This document shows positions 34,139-44,090 of a stretch of DNA of 64,000 bases, in pieces (the first letter of the stretch is position 1; each line of letters opens with the position of its first letter). Location: assembly GCA_030844895.1 (NCBI GenBank), contig CM061223.1, forward strand, positions 37,198,204 to 37,262,203, read 5' to 3'. A program made the position numbers and the translations under genes. This DNA comes from Ambrosia x helenae. Lineage: Eukaryota; Streptophyta; Magnoliopsida; Asterales; Asteraceae. The notes below the pieces were generated by a model. It saw nothing but the letters and a program-made list of their open reading frames with translations. It did no database searches and was not told where the DNA came from.

Positions 34139-37100
34139 ATGTGGAACTTTCCAACAACCCCTAGACCTACTCAAGCACCACAACAACAACAAGTCCAAGA
34201 TCCATGGACAGTAGCGGCACAAAAGACTAGTCAACCATCACAGCCGATCAATTATATGGCTATGACTAGTTCGGCACCACAACAAGTTGTTCAATCAGTA
34301 CCACAACCGATTGATAACTATTGGGGAGTCGCCGCAGCAGCAGTCCATTCCCAGACGACCAACGCTATTTCTACTCTTATTCATGATCTATCTTCTGGAA
34401 GCGGCAATCGTCCACCAAAGTTAATGGACATGAAGGAGTATAACACTTGGAAGACGAAGTTTAAGATTCACGTTGAGGGACAAGGACTTGAAGGAGCAGA
34501 AGCATGGCAAATGATTGTGAAGGGTTACGTTGCTCCCATCATAGAGAATACTGGAGAACCAATCCCTTTGGAGAATTTGGCGGATGACGAGAAGAAAAGG
34601 TTTGCTATAGAAAAGAAAGCATTTTCTCAGCTATCTCAGGCGATCAACACTGATCTATTACATCAGTTTGGATCGTGCACTACATCCAAACAACTTTGGG
34701 ATGTGCTGAGAAATCGTCATGATGGAAATGAGAAGACCAGGAAGCTTAGGATGGAGGAGCTTCGAAAGGAGTTTGAAAACTTCAGTTATATGGGTAATGA
34801 GACCCTAAAAGAGTTGGTTCCAAGGTACTGCCATTTGCTCACCGAATTGTCGAGCTATGAAATCAGCATTCCAATGACGGAATTAGTTGATAAATTTGCT
34901 GATGCATTACCACCCTATTGGAATCAACATATTGAAGTGTTGAAGGAGAAGGATGCTTACCAGTATTGGACCATTAATGAGTTCATCCAAAAGCTGGAAA
35001 ACAAAGAGATGGAGGAAAAGAGAAAAGCTAAGAGAGCTCAGATTCCACAGAATCCTGATTTATATGTGAGTGGAACATCTAACTCTCTTTCTGCTTCAAG
35101 CACCACATCTACAGTTGCACCTCACATAGCATGTGTGTCTAATATTGTTGAACCGACAAAAGCACCCATTAACTACCTTGCTCAAACTTCATCTTACACA
35201 CCATCATACCCACAACAACCATATCAAACACAAAACTTTATTCCACCATTTTCACCATTACAACAAGCCGCATGCTATACATCAAGTCAACAGCAACAAC
35301 AACAATATCCTCCTCAAGTGAACCAGATGCAGATCACTCAAGCACAATCAAGTCTAAATCCGATTGTGTTAGAGACATCAAACCTTAACAATGTGACTGT
35401 TGAAATTGCTCAACAGCATGTTGCTCTAGTATCTGCCATGGTTGCTTCTTACAACGGTTTGGTAGCAAGTCAGATTGGTAACAATAATCTCACCAATGAA
35501 GACTATGCTCAAATCGATAAAGAGGAAATGGAGTTGATGGACATTCAGTGGGCTTTTGCAAGCATTATGAGGAGAGCAACTGATTTCATTCAGAAGACTG
35601 GCAGGACTGATCTCTCAACCTCTCCCAATACCACATATGGATTCAACAAAGCAAAGGTTACTTGCTTTAACTGTGGTGAAAAGGGACATTTTAAAAGGGA
35701 GTGCACACAACCAGCACAACAAGGTAACCGAAATCCTTTCAATTCTTCATACCAAAACCGACAAAACCAAAACCAGAATCAAGTGTCTTACAACAATCCA
35801 AACATATCAAGCTTTCAACCACAAAATCAAAACACTTACCAGAACCGTCAACAAAACAACAACACCAGACAATCCACAGCACAAAATCAACCTCAACAAA
35901 ACCCAAACCGAACTATTGTTCCTATTTCTACACCCAACACACAAAACCAAAACCAAACTGATACTCAAAACCAAGCACTTGTTATTCAAAAGGATGAAGG
36001 TTTTGACTGGACTGGTATGCAATTGGGGGTAGAGGAAATCACTGCTGGGAATGTTGCATGTGTGGCACAGCAGATGAAGTTGGATGAGAATGAGGAAGTT
36101 GAAGAAGAGGTTGTGATTGAAAAAGTGTCAGAGTTGAAAATTGAAGAAGTGAATGATGATGTGATTGTTGAAGGTGATGACAAGAGATCGGGAATGATTC
36201 TTGATTCTGTCACCGATGTTGGAGATCAATATGACTCAGCGTACTCGGATATGGAGAGCGAATCTGACTCAGAGGCTAGTGTGAATTCACTAGATGATGA
36301 TATTGACCAATTGCTAGCTGAAGCTGACTTCCTGATGACTCGCAAGTCATGTATGGTGGATGATGCATGCACCAAGATTGACTACTCCAAATTTTTTGCA
36401 GGAAAGGAAGCTCATTTTGCTCTAATGGCCATGACAGAACCTCCTAAACCAGTAAGTTCTGAAACTCAATCTTGTGTTAAATGTGATAAGTGTGCTGATT
36501 TTGAAAAACTGACTGATGAAAATAAGCTTCTCAAGGTTCAACTTGAGAGTGCAAAAATCAACTGTCAGATTTATCAAAAGGACTTAAAAGATTTCAACAA
36601 AGTTCTTGATGGTTATAAAAAGGATGTGTCAGAATTGAAAAAGACATTATCTATTAAACAACTTGCCATTAATAATTACATAAATGAAATGGAAAACACT
36701 AAATTAGAAATGGCAACCATCAAGTGCTTTGCGGAAAAAGTTAACAAGAAACTAGAAAGTTACAAGCATATTGCATACGTAGTTGATCATATCATTGAAG
36801 AACCCTCCCAGACAAATAGTGCAAACTATAAGTCAGTTCCATCTCCGGTATTGTTTGAGAATCACACTTTACATGCAATACCACCGGAGACTTTAATTCA
36901 TCCTGATCCCACACCAGAAAATGAACCTAACACTTCCAGTGTCGGGGATCCATATTCTGATGTGAGACCAGTATTGGGAAATACAGAGGGTGTAGTCGCT
37001 ACGGATGATTCAGATGAAGAAGATGAATCATCTGAGACGGTTGAAAGTGATAGTGATATCCCTGATGAAAATCATATAATCACTACTGAGCCAGTCTCAC

Positions 37101-38302
37101 CGTCTCAGATAATTCATCCAATGGCAAATGCTCATCGCAAACATGAGAGTAAGAAAAATGATAAATTTGTTGGTAAAAGTTTTGAAAAGGAAAAGGTTAA
37201 GAAGGTTGAAAAGAAAGTTGAAATTAAAACTGAGAAAAATATTGTAAAACCGGTTGAGAAGAAAAATGATTTAAAATCTGAGAAAAATGATTCAAATGTG
37301 AGAAATGAAGTGTGTGATAAACCTGTCAAAATTTTCTATCGGATGCAAGGCTCCGATAAGATTTTGTCTGATGATGAGTTTCCGATTAAGTTTGTCAATT
37401 ACACAAAAATCGAAAAGATCTGGCAGGAAAGTACGATTTGGTTCCCAAAATCTGAAAGGACCAACGACATTCCTCAAGAGATTTTAGACAAAATTTATTC
37501 GGAAAAGGATGCAAAGGTCAATGTCACACAGTTTGTTTTGCCTGTGCACAAAGAAAATAGTTTTATTGAACCGACTTACTCGAAGGATCCAGCTCCTGAG
37601 AGTTTAAGGAAACAATGCATGGTCGATCGATATCCCATTGCTAGTTTTTCCAAGTCGCCGATCAAGGAAAACTACGAGGAATACCGTGCGTGTTATAAGT
37701 GTGGGGAACGGGGACATTTACTTGCCGCCTGCCCATACGTACGACACAAAAGGCACGAGGTGGAAATGAGGCAATATCATGGGTATCCGGTTGACAATTA
37801 TGGCTATCAACAGAGGCGGCATTTTTCCCAACAACATTTTTATAATCAAAACAATTTTTACAACAAAGGGGAAAATCGACCGATGACGTATGATAAGCAC
37901 AACCGGAAGATCACTGATAAATCTAGTAAGAAACCTCAGATGAACTCAACTGCTGATACCAAAAAGGTTAATTCTAAACTTAATGGTACACAATCAGTTG
38001 GACCTGTCTCTGTTAAATCAGAGAAGGTAACCAAGAAGGTTGCTTTAAAGGAAGAAGTAAAGAAACCGACTGAGACTTCAAAATCTCAGATTCGGATCTT
38101 GAAAAGATCTGAGCAATCTTGGTCATCTAAGGAATCTGAAGGAGCTTCTACTTCACAAAGCAAGAAGAATGAGAAAGAGAAAGTTGTTAGTAAGGAGAAA
38201 GGGGTTGAAGTAACTCAAGTTGTTTGTGATTCAAAAGACTCTTTGAAACAACCTGTTCAAAGACCCAAGACCAACCAGGCTTGGGTCCCCCGAAAGAACT
38301 AA
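34139..38302 (+). CDS. gag: Copia C Gag, 1388 residues with two zinc knuckles
   Basis: I chose the ATG at 34139 (MWNFPTTPRPTQ) because it follows the splice-site-like tract; the frame is open slightly upstream without another ATG. The UBN2/DUF4219-type Gag domain spans about residues 90-310 (LMDMKEYNTWKTKFKIHVEG, KQLWDVLRNRHDGNE). A Gln/Pro-rich region follows, then a first CCHC knuckle (CFNCGEKGHFKREC) at 509-522 and an Asn/Gln-rich stretch. Next come an acidic region near 640-735 and a coiled-coil-like part near 785-870. Lys-rich sequence precedes a second CCHC knuckle (CYKCGERGHLLAAC) at about 1185-1198, and the protein ends AWVPRKN. Typical Copia Gags have 250-650 residues and one knuckle. 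The protein should form the particle and package element RNA. The frame is intact. Confidence 0.9.
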   Translation: MWNFPTTPRPTQAPQQQQVQDPWTVAAQKTSQPSQPINYMAMTSSAPQQVVQSVPQPIDNYWGVAAAAVHSQTTNAISTLIHDLSSGSGNRPPKLMDMKEYNTWKTKFKIHVEGQGLEGAEAWQMIVKGYVAPIIENTGEPIPLENLADDEKKRFAIEKKAFSQLSQAINTDLLHQFGSCTTSKQLWDVLRNRHDGNEKTRKLRMEELRKEFENFSYMGNETLKELVPRYCHLLTELSSYEISIPMTELVDKFADALPPYWNQHIEVLKEKDAYQYWTINEFIQKLENKEMEEKRKAKRAQIPQNPDLYVSGTSNSLSASSTTSTVAPHIACVSNIVEPTKAPINYLAQTSSYTPSYPQQPYQTQNFIPPFSPLQQAACYTSSQQQQQQYPPQVNQMQITQAQSSLNPIVLETSNLNNVTVEIAQQHVALVSAMVASYNGLVASQIGNNNLTNEDYAQIDKEEMELMDIQWAFASIMRRATDFIQKTGRTDLSTSPNTTYGFNKAKVTCFNCGEKGHFKRECTQPAQQGNRNPFNSSYQNRQNQNQNQVSYNNPNISSFQPQNQNTYQNRQQNNNTRQSTAQNQPQQNPNRTIVPISTPNTQNQNQTDTQNQALVIQKDEGFDWTGMQLGVEEITAGNVACVAQQMKLDENEEVEEEVVIEKVSELKIEEVNDDVIVEGDDKRSGMILDSVTDVGDQYDSAYSDMESESDSEASVNSLDDDIDQLLAEADFLMTRKSCMVDDACTKIDYSKFFAGKEAHFALMAMTEPPKPVSSETQSCVKCDKCADFEKLTDENKLLKVQLESAKINCQIYQKDLKDFNKVLDGYKKDVSELKKTLSIKQLAINNYINEMENTKLEMATIKCFAEKVNKKLESYKHIAYVVDHIIEEPSQTNSANYKSVPSPVLFENHTLHAIPPETLIHPDPTPENEPNTSSVGDPYSDVRPVLGNTEGVVATDDSDEEDESSETVESDSDIPDENHIITTEPVSPSQIIHPMANAHRKHESKKNDKFVGKSFEKEKVKKVEKKVEIKTEKNIVKPVEKKNDLKSEKNDSNVRNEVCDKPVKIFYRMQGSDKILSDDEFPIKFVNYTKIEKIWQESTIWFPKSERTNDIPQEILDKIYSEKDAKVNVTQFVLPVHKENSFIEPTYSKDPAPESLRKQCMVDRYPIASFSKSPIKENYEEYRACYKCGERGHLLAACPYVRHKRHEVEMRQYHGYPVDNYGYQQRRHFSQQHFYNQNNFYNKGENRPMTYDKHNRKITDKSSKKPQMNSTADTKKVNSKLNGTQSVGPVSVKSEKVTKKVALKEEVKKPTETSKSQIRILKRSEQSWSSKESEGASTSQSKKNEKEKVVSKEKGVEVTQVVCDSKDSLKQPVQRPKTNQAWVPRKN

Positions 38303-38324
38303 TTGATCTACTTTAAATGTGCAG
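38303..38324 (+). promoter_or_regulatory. gag-pol junction with splice-acceptor-like TGTGCAG
   Basis: The gag stop TAA is followed by a T-rich stretch ending AATGTGCAG, after which pol is open in the +1 frame. In Copia B the same place reads TCTTGTGCAG and pol is in the other frame (-1). The AG position is conserved while the frame offset is not. Confidence 0.4.
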
Positions 38325-39920
38325 GGAGCTCCAGCTGGCCCTGTTAGCAGTCTATGGATTGTTGACAGTGGAGCTTCTGGTCACATGACAGGGGACCTCG
38401 CGCTACTCTTTGACATCAAAAACATTAACGGAGGTTATGTGGCATTTGCTGGAAATAAGGGAGGCTACATCACTATGGAAGGGAGTGTAAGCAATGGGGT
38501 CGTAACATTTGAGCGGATTTCTTATGTGAAACAAATAGATTATAATTTGCTCAGTGTTAGTCAGATTTGTGATAAACAATTTTCAGTGTATTTTGATGAC
38601 AAATCCTGTTATATCTTGAAACCTGGGTTTGAGTTACCAAAAGAGTGGGTGATGCTGAAGGCACCGAGAGTTAACAACTTGTATATTCTCGACATGTCTA
38701 AAGCAATGACCACCCATGGCCAAGTCACGTGTTTCCTCTCCAAAGCTACAGAAAAAGAATCCATTATGTGGCATAGGAGAATGGGACACATCCATTTGAG
38801 AAAGATGAATCAGCTTGTGAAGAATGAACTTGTCACGGGAGTTAATGTCAAACACTTCCATCTGAATGACAAGTGTATCAGTTGCAAGAAGGGCAAGCAA
38901 CACAAACAATCCCATAGACCAAAGAAAGTTAATTCTGTTGAGCTGCCACTAGAACGTTTGCATATGGATTTATTCGGTCCAGTCAGACGTAAAAGTCATG
39001 CCGGAGAGTTATACTGTCTTGTGGTGACTGATGATTATTCTAGATTTTCATGGGTAATGTGTTTGCATCAGAAAAGCGACACTTTTGACAACTTGAAGGT
39101 TCTGTTTACACGTCTGGAGAATTTATATGGTCTGAAAATCAAAAGAATCCGGAGTGACAATGGGACGGAGTTTAAAAATGCTCAGATGGAGGATCTTTGT
39201 GCAAACAAAGGAATTCATCATGAATATAGTGCTCCGTACACACCCCAGCAGAACGGTGTCGCAGAGAGAAAGAACAGGACTCTTATAGAGACGGCGAGAA
39301 CTATGCTTGCGGATTCAAATCTTCCAGTCATGTTCTGGAACGAAGCTATTTACGCGGCATGTTATACTCTTAACCGTGTTTTGACAGTGAAGAAGTTTGG
39401 CAAGACTTCTTATGAGCTGTTGAACCGTCGCAAGCCGAATCTTGAGTATCTAGAACCATTTGGTGCCCCATGTACAATGTTGAATCCTTCGGAAAAGTTT
39501 GCACCAAAGGCTGAAGAAGGTTATTTTGTTGGATATGCAACCCCATTAAAACGGGTATTCAATAAAAGAACTAGAAAAGTCGAGGAGTGGGCTAATGTCG
39601 AAGTTCAAAGATATACACAAAATGTACAAGGTGGAGGACCAGATTGGATGTTTGATTACAAAGATTTCTTTGAATCATTCAATCTAGATAGCTTGGTTGA
39701 AGAAGCTGTACTTCGATTATACTACGAGGTCGAAAACGCCGTAACTTCACCGTTAGTGCGTCCGATCACGGTAAACCCCCAAGCAGCTTCTAATGATGCC
39801 ACTGCTCCTGTATTGGAAGAAGAGGTGTTCCAAGAAGCTTCTACATCGCTTAATTCATCCGAATCGAATACGAAGACGATGATGCAACAAGTGAAGCTAT
39901 TCTGGACAATGCTACAGTGA
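38319..39920 (+). CDS. pol: Copia C Pol, protease-integrase part
   Basis: The frame has no ATG at its start; it opens at GTGCAGGGAGC. The aspartic protease active site WIVDSGASGHMTG is near residues 12-24. The pre-integrase zinc region is near 148-200 (MWHRRMGHIHLRKMN, CISCKKGKQHKQ). The integrase core has D in LHMDLFGPV (about 217), D in RSDNGTEFKN (about 280) and E in QNGVAERKNRT (about 316). The C-terminal integrase part runs to an acidic linker. Near 39868 one base appears to be missing: the linker changes frame after SSES and ends at the TGA at 39918, while the -1 frame continues an acidic linker straight into reverse transcriptase. Protease and integrase themselves look intact. Confidence 0.85.
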   Translation: MQGAPAGPVSSLWIVDSGASGHMTGDLALLFDIKNINGGYVAFAGNKGGYITMEGSVSNGVVTFERISYVKQIDYNLLSVSQICDKQFSVYFDDKSCYILKPGFELPKEWVMLKAPRVNNLYILDMSKAMTTHGQVTCFLSKATEKESIMWHRRMGHIHLRKMNQLVKNELVTGVNVKHFHLNDKCISCKKGKQHKQSHRPKKVNSVELPLERLHMDLFGPVRRKSHAGELYCLVVTDDYSRFSWVMCLHQKSDTFDNLKVLFTRLENLYGLKIKRIRSDNGTEFKNAQMEDLCANKGIHHEYSAPYTPQQNGVAERKNRTLIETARTMLADSNLPVMFWNEAIYAACYTLNRVLTVKKFGKTSYELLNRRKPNLEYLEPFGAPCTMLNPSEKFAPKAEEGYFVGYATPLKRVFNKRTRKVEEWANVEVQRYTQNVQGGGPDWMFDYKDFFESFNLDSLVEEAVLRLYYEVENAVTSPLVRPITVNPQAASNDATAPVLEEEVFQEASTSLNSSESNTKTMMQQVKLFWTMLQ

Positions 39921-41752
39921 CACCACCAGTGAACCCATCTACTACTGATGCTTCAACATCAAATGTGGGTAATGATCTGGATTCTACAGAGAATTTGACA
40001 ACTCAGACGGGAGTACAAGTACCTGATTATCCGGAATCTCGGATACATCGGATACACCCGCTTGAACAAGTTATTGGTGATCCTGGTAGCAGTGTGATGA
40101 CAAGAGGACAGCTGAAGAATGCTCAAGCACCAGAAAACATTGGCAATCTTGCTTTATATGCCAAAATTCAGAAATCTGGTTTTCAAAATGACTGGTCATT
40201 TGCTTGTTATGTTTCGCAGGTCGAGCCGCGGACATACAAGGATGCTCTTTTGGATGACGCCTGGGTGGAAGCAATGCAGGAAGAGTTATTACAATTCCAG
40301 AAACTTGGTGTATGGACCCTGACTGATTTACCTCCTGGAAGGAAGAAGATAGGCACTAAATGGGTGTTTAAGTGCAAGAAAGATGATAGAGGAGTCATTG
40401 TGCGAAACAAAGCTCGTTTGGTGGTTCAAGGTTTTCATCAGGTTGAAGGAATCGACTACAATGAAATCTATGCACCGGTTGCACGCTTGGAAGCTATCAG
40501 AATGTTCCTCGCGTTTGCATCATGGAAGAAATTTAAGGTGTATCAGATGGATGTAAAGAGCGCATTTCTTTACGGTGTGGTCAAAGAGGAAGTTTACGTA
40601 GGTCAACCACCGGGCTTTGAAGACCCAATCCACCGGGATAAGGTTTATGTTTTAAACAAAGCACTGTATGGTTTGCACCAAGCTCCGAGGCAATGGTATG
40701 AGGAGCTGAGCACGTATCTTCTCTCGAAAGGATTCAAACGCGGATTAGTTGACTGCACCCTGTTCACGAAAAGATCAGGAGATGACTTGCTTCTAGTACA
40801 AATTTATGTTGATGACATTATTTTCGGGTCTACTAACGAACTTCTGTGCAGGGAATTTGAACAAGTTATGCAGGAGAAGTTTGAGATGAGCGCTATGGGG
40901 GAAATGCAGTTTTTCCTCGGCTTGCAGGTGGAGCAAAGACCAACGGGGATCTTTATTCACCAAACCAAATATGTATCTGAAGTCTTGAGCCGGTTCCAGA
41001 TGGATGATTCCAAGCCGATGGATACCCCGATACAACCCAATCACGGGATTGGAGTTGACCTTAAGGGGGAGCTGACAGATCCATTTACATTCAGAGCAAT
41101 CATCGGATCTCTGATGTACCTAACGGCGTCTAGGCCTGATATAATGTTCGCGACATGTCTTTGTGCTCGTTATCAATCGAAGCCGAAACAAAGTCATTTA
41201 GCAGCTGTGAAGCGTATCCTTAGATATCTGAAGGGTTGTCCATCAAAAGGACTATGGTACCCTCATGATGATAATTTTGACCTAATCGCTTTTAGTGATG
41301 CAGATTGGGGTGGCTGTGACAAGGACAGCAAATCCACAACGGCTGGATGTCAGTTTATGGGGAGCAGGCTCGTGACCTGGCAATGCAAGAAACAAACCGC
41401 AGTTGCACTATCCACATGTGAAGCAGAATACGTTTCAGCATCGAGCTGCTGCTCACAGGTTCTTTGGATCCAACAGCAGATGGTGGATTACGGTTTGCAA
41501 TTTCTTAAAACCCCTATTTACTGTGATAATGAGGCCGCAATCGCATTAACAAAAGACTTAGTAAATCACTCAAAGGCTAAACATATTCGGATTAAATATC
41601 ATTTTATCCGTGATTGTTATGCTAAAGAGTTGATCGATATGGTCAAAATCCACACTGATTACCAACGCGCTGATCTTTTTACCAAAGCTTTTGACAAATC
41701 CAGATTTGATTATCTTTTAAAAGCTAATGGTATTAAAGAAAAACAGGACTGA
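39917..41752 (+). CDS. pol: Copia C Pol, reverse transcriptase-RNase H part
   Basis: This frame overlaps the previous one by four bases and begins at GTG within the linker, so it is the continuation of Pol after a 1-base shift, not a separate gene. In order: ARTYKDALLDDAW-like RT entry, IGTKWVFKCKKDDRG and KARLVVQGFHQVEGIDY (fingers), YQMDVKSAFLYG with the first Asp, YGLHQAPRQWYE, and the YVDDIIFGSTN catalytic pair near residue 297. RNase H follows (FSDADWGGCDKDSKSTTAG, near 459; CEAEYVSASSC; DNEAAIAL). All expected catalytic residues are visible. The product copies element RNA into DNA in the particle. Confidence 0.9.
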   Translation: MTPPVNPSTTDASTSNVGNDLDSTENLTTQTGVQVPDYPESRIHRIHPLEQVIGDPGSSVMTRGQLKNAQAPENIGNLALYAKIQKSGFQNDWSFACYVSQVEPRTYKDALLDDAWVEAMQEELLQFQKLGVWTLTDLPPGRKKIGTKWVFKCKKDDRGVIVRNKARLVVQGFHQVEGIDYNEIYAPVARLEAIRMFLAFASWKKFKVYQMDVKSAFLYGVVKEEVYVGQPPGFEDPIHRDKVYVLNKALYGLHQAPRQWYEELSTYLLSKGFKRGLVDCTLFTKRSGDDLLLVQIYVDDIIFGSTNELLCREFEQVMQEKFEMSAMGEMQFFLGLQVEQRPTGIFIHQTKYVSEVLSRFQMDDSKPMDTPIQPNHGIGVDLKGELTDPFTFRAIIGSLMYLTASRPDIMFATCLCARYQSKPKQSHLAAVKRILRYLKGCPSKGLWYPHDDNFDLIAFSDADWGGCDKDSKSTTAGCQFMGSRLVTWQCKKQTAVALSTCEAEYVSASSCCSQVLWIQQQMVDYGLQFLKTPIYCDNEAAIALTKDLVNHSKAKHIRIKYHFIRDCYAKELIDMVKIHTDYQRADLFTKAFDKSRFDYLLKANGIKEKQD

Positions 41753-43140
41753 TTACCACCTCAGTCTATCAATTTTTTAGTTTAAATTTTTACTGCTTTT
41801 CAGAAAAATTTCGAAAATCCAAAAACATTAAAAATTTTAAAAAAAAAATCCATAAAAAATAGAAAATTTCTTTGCTGACTGCTATATCTTCTTCCCTTAG
41901 ATTAATGCCGTCAGATTTCTGTGAACAAACGATATCTGGGCAGTCACATATTTGAAATGCTCCAGCTTATCCTTGGGAACAGTAAATTCGAAAATTTATA
42001 AAAATCAGAAAATTCTAAAATGATTTCCTGGAGTATAAAGGGAAATGATAGTACATCAGTGGGGATCTGACACATTCTAAATAATGTAATGCTATATAGG
42101 GCGTGTGTCTGAGTCTGTGCGATGTGCTGATAGGCTTCGTAGACCTATTACTGCGTGTCTGATACATACATATCAAACGATTTGTTGTGTGGATGAACTC
42201 CTCATGGGCATATGGTCTTAGTACCGTAATTTCGTTTGATAGGGTATCTGTACAAAACTCGGAGGTTTAGGGTCGTTATGTTATTAGTTGTCTGGGGATA
42301 GCCTCTCTGATCTTCTGCTGTAAGTCATTACGGACCTAGATCAGACAGGGTGTCTTTATAAAAGAGCTATATGCCAAATCCTAAAGTTACCGAATTGAGG
42401 AACTTTTCATGTTATATGATGATCAAAGATTATCTATTACATCGTATTGATCACTGATGCAAATCATGATTAATATCAGTCCTCAACCTGGTATAGTGCA
42501 TATGTTACTTTGCTGCATTAATTTGCTGACCTGTATACCTCTATGCATTATATCTTGTACAATTACAGACAACAAAAGCATAATCACGCTTTACAATGAG
42601 TCTTTGTGCATTTACTTCTTGATACGGGAGTATGTCGTGTGCGTGGGAACCACAGACAATTGCGTTTATACTATAAATATCAGTATCAGTATAAAGCACT
42701 GCATAAAAGTCTGCATGTGAGTTTATGTGGATCACAATATCAGCAGTTGCCAGATCACACATTGTCTTTAATGATAATAATTTCAAAAAGATCAACGGTG
42801 TGATCAGATTTCTCATAAACTGATATGATCCCTTTTCCGGAATCACAAAAACATTTACAGTTTTTCATTTACATTTTCGCATTTTACTTTACTGTCAAAA
42901 ATTACAAAACTCAAAAAGATTTTAGGTGTGTTTTAGCATAAACTTTAGAAAATCCAAAAAGATTTTGCTTTTTCATCTTATTTTTTGATAACTGATGGTG
43001 GTTGATGTCGATTTTCTAAAACCTGGTACACCAATTGAGTTTTGTGATCTTTATAATGTGAAAATATGATGATTGGATGCTTAAACGTTGAGAAATAATT
43101 GAACTGGGATTCGTTTTTGAGATTTGGAAAATATTCAAAA
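41753..43140 (+). other. non-coding spacer between pol and ORF3
   Basis: No frame resembles a protein. The first part is A/T-rich with AAAATTTT-like runs (41790-41860). The middle (42060-42420) has GTGTCTGA repeats (GCGTGTGTCTGAGTCTGTG near 42100 and TGCGTGTCTGATAC near 42152). Several stretches could pair as hairpins. The GGTCGAA-type motif is essentially absent until about 43155. Confidence 0.6.
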
Positions 43141-43350
43141 AATTTCATTTTACATTCGTCCATTCGTTTGGTCGAATGAGAAATTTTTCAAGCTATTTCG
43201 AACGAATTGAACGGGCGAAGGAGAGAGTTCATGAACTGATGTTTCATTCGAACCCTTTTGCCTCATTCGAACCCTTTCAATAGGGTCGAAGGAGACAAAA
43301 GTTTCTCCTTCGTATGGTCAAAATGGGCGAAGGAGATTGCTTATATAAGT
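43141..43350 (+). promoter_or_regulatory. putative internal promoter for ORF3
   Basis: A dense cluster of about ten GGTCGAATGAG, GGGCGAAGGAG and CATTCGAACCC motifs (43155-43335) is followed by TTATATAAG at 43341-43349, a canonical plant TATA box. This copies the LTR order: motif cluster, GGGCGAA, then TATA within 20 bases. CTGCACATTCG, just downstream of this TATA box, also has a match in the LTR (CCTGCACATTCGCAC, just upstream of the LTR TATA box). Transcription would begin near 43375 and produce a leader for ORF3. Confidence 0.6.
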
Positions 43351-43483
43351 CCATCTGCACATTCGAACCTTCATTTATTTTTTCTCAGAATTTTTAACAC
43401 TAAGTCACCTTGTTGTTCGTTTGATTTACACTTACCATTGTGTTCCCCTTGATCTACTGATTCTTTTGCCTCTATTAATACAG

Positions 43484-44081
43484 GTAAACAACAAGAATTC
43501 AGGGCTTAATCGACGTTTGAACATCTCGAACCCTAGTTTTCTAAAACCTGCTTTAAAGTGTTTAATTGTTCAATTGATTGTGTGTGTTCATTCTCTGTAT
43601 GTTTTAGGGGGAGAAAATCCATCAAACAAGGTTTAAATAACATCAGATTGATGTGTTTGATAAAAACCCCATTCGAACCCTTGTTTTGATCAGAAAACAT
43701 ACAAAGAATGATTAATAATGTTTGTTGATTGTTGCAAAAGTTTAATCGGTGTGTTTAGTATCTGTTCTGATCAAATGATCATGTTTTTAATGGTTAAAAT
43801 TCAGAATTGAAATTTTGAAATGTTGTTTCACTCTCGCCTGTTTACGAGTGGGCGAAGGAGCCATTTTGGTCGAATGAAAACATTATGAACGGTCGAATGA
43901 AGTTAAATGGTCGAATGAAAAACTTTTTGTTTAACATTTTACATTCGTACCAACTAGTCACATTCGAACCATCTAAAACACTCATTCGCACCCCCGATTG
44001 GGCGAATGAGGAAGTTATACCAAAATTTTCAATTTTTGAGATTTTACGATTTCTAACTTGTGTTTTTGATTTGTTTTGCAG
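43484..44081 (+). other. putative 598-base leader intron of ORF3
   Basis: The donor is CAG/GTAAAC at 43481-43489, close to consensus. The acceptor is TTTTTGATTTGTTTTGCAG ending at 44081. The ORF3 ATG is nine bases further. The intron is T-rich and contains nine more GGTCGAATGAA/CATTCGAACC motifs (43671-44010). Several upstream ATGs would be removed by splicing. Confidence 0.55.
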
Positions 44082-44090
44082 ATTCTAAAC

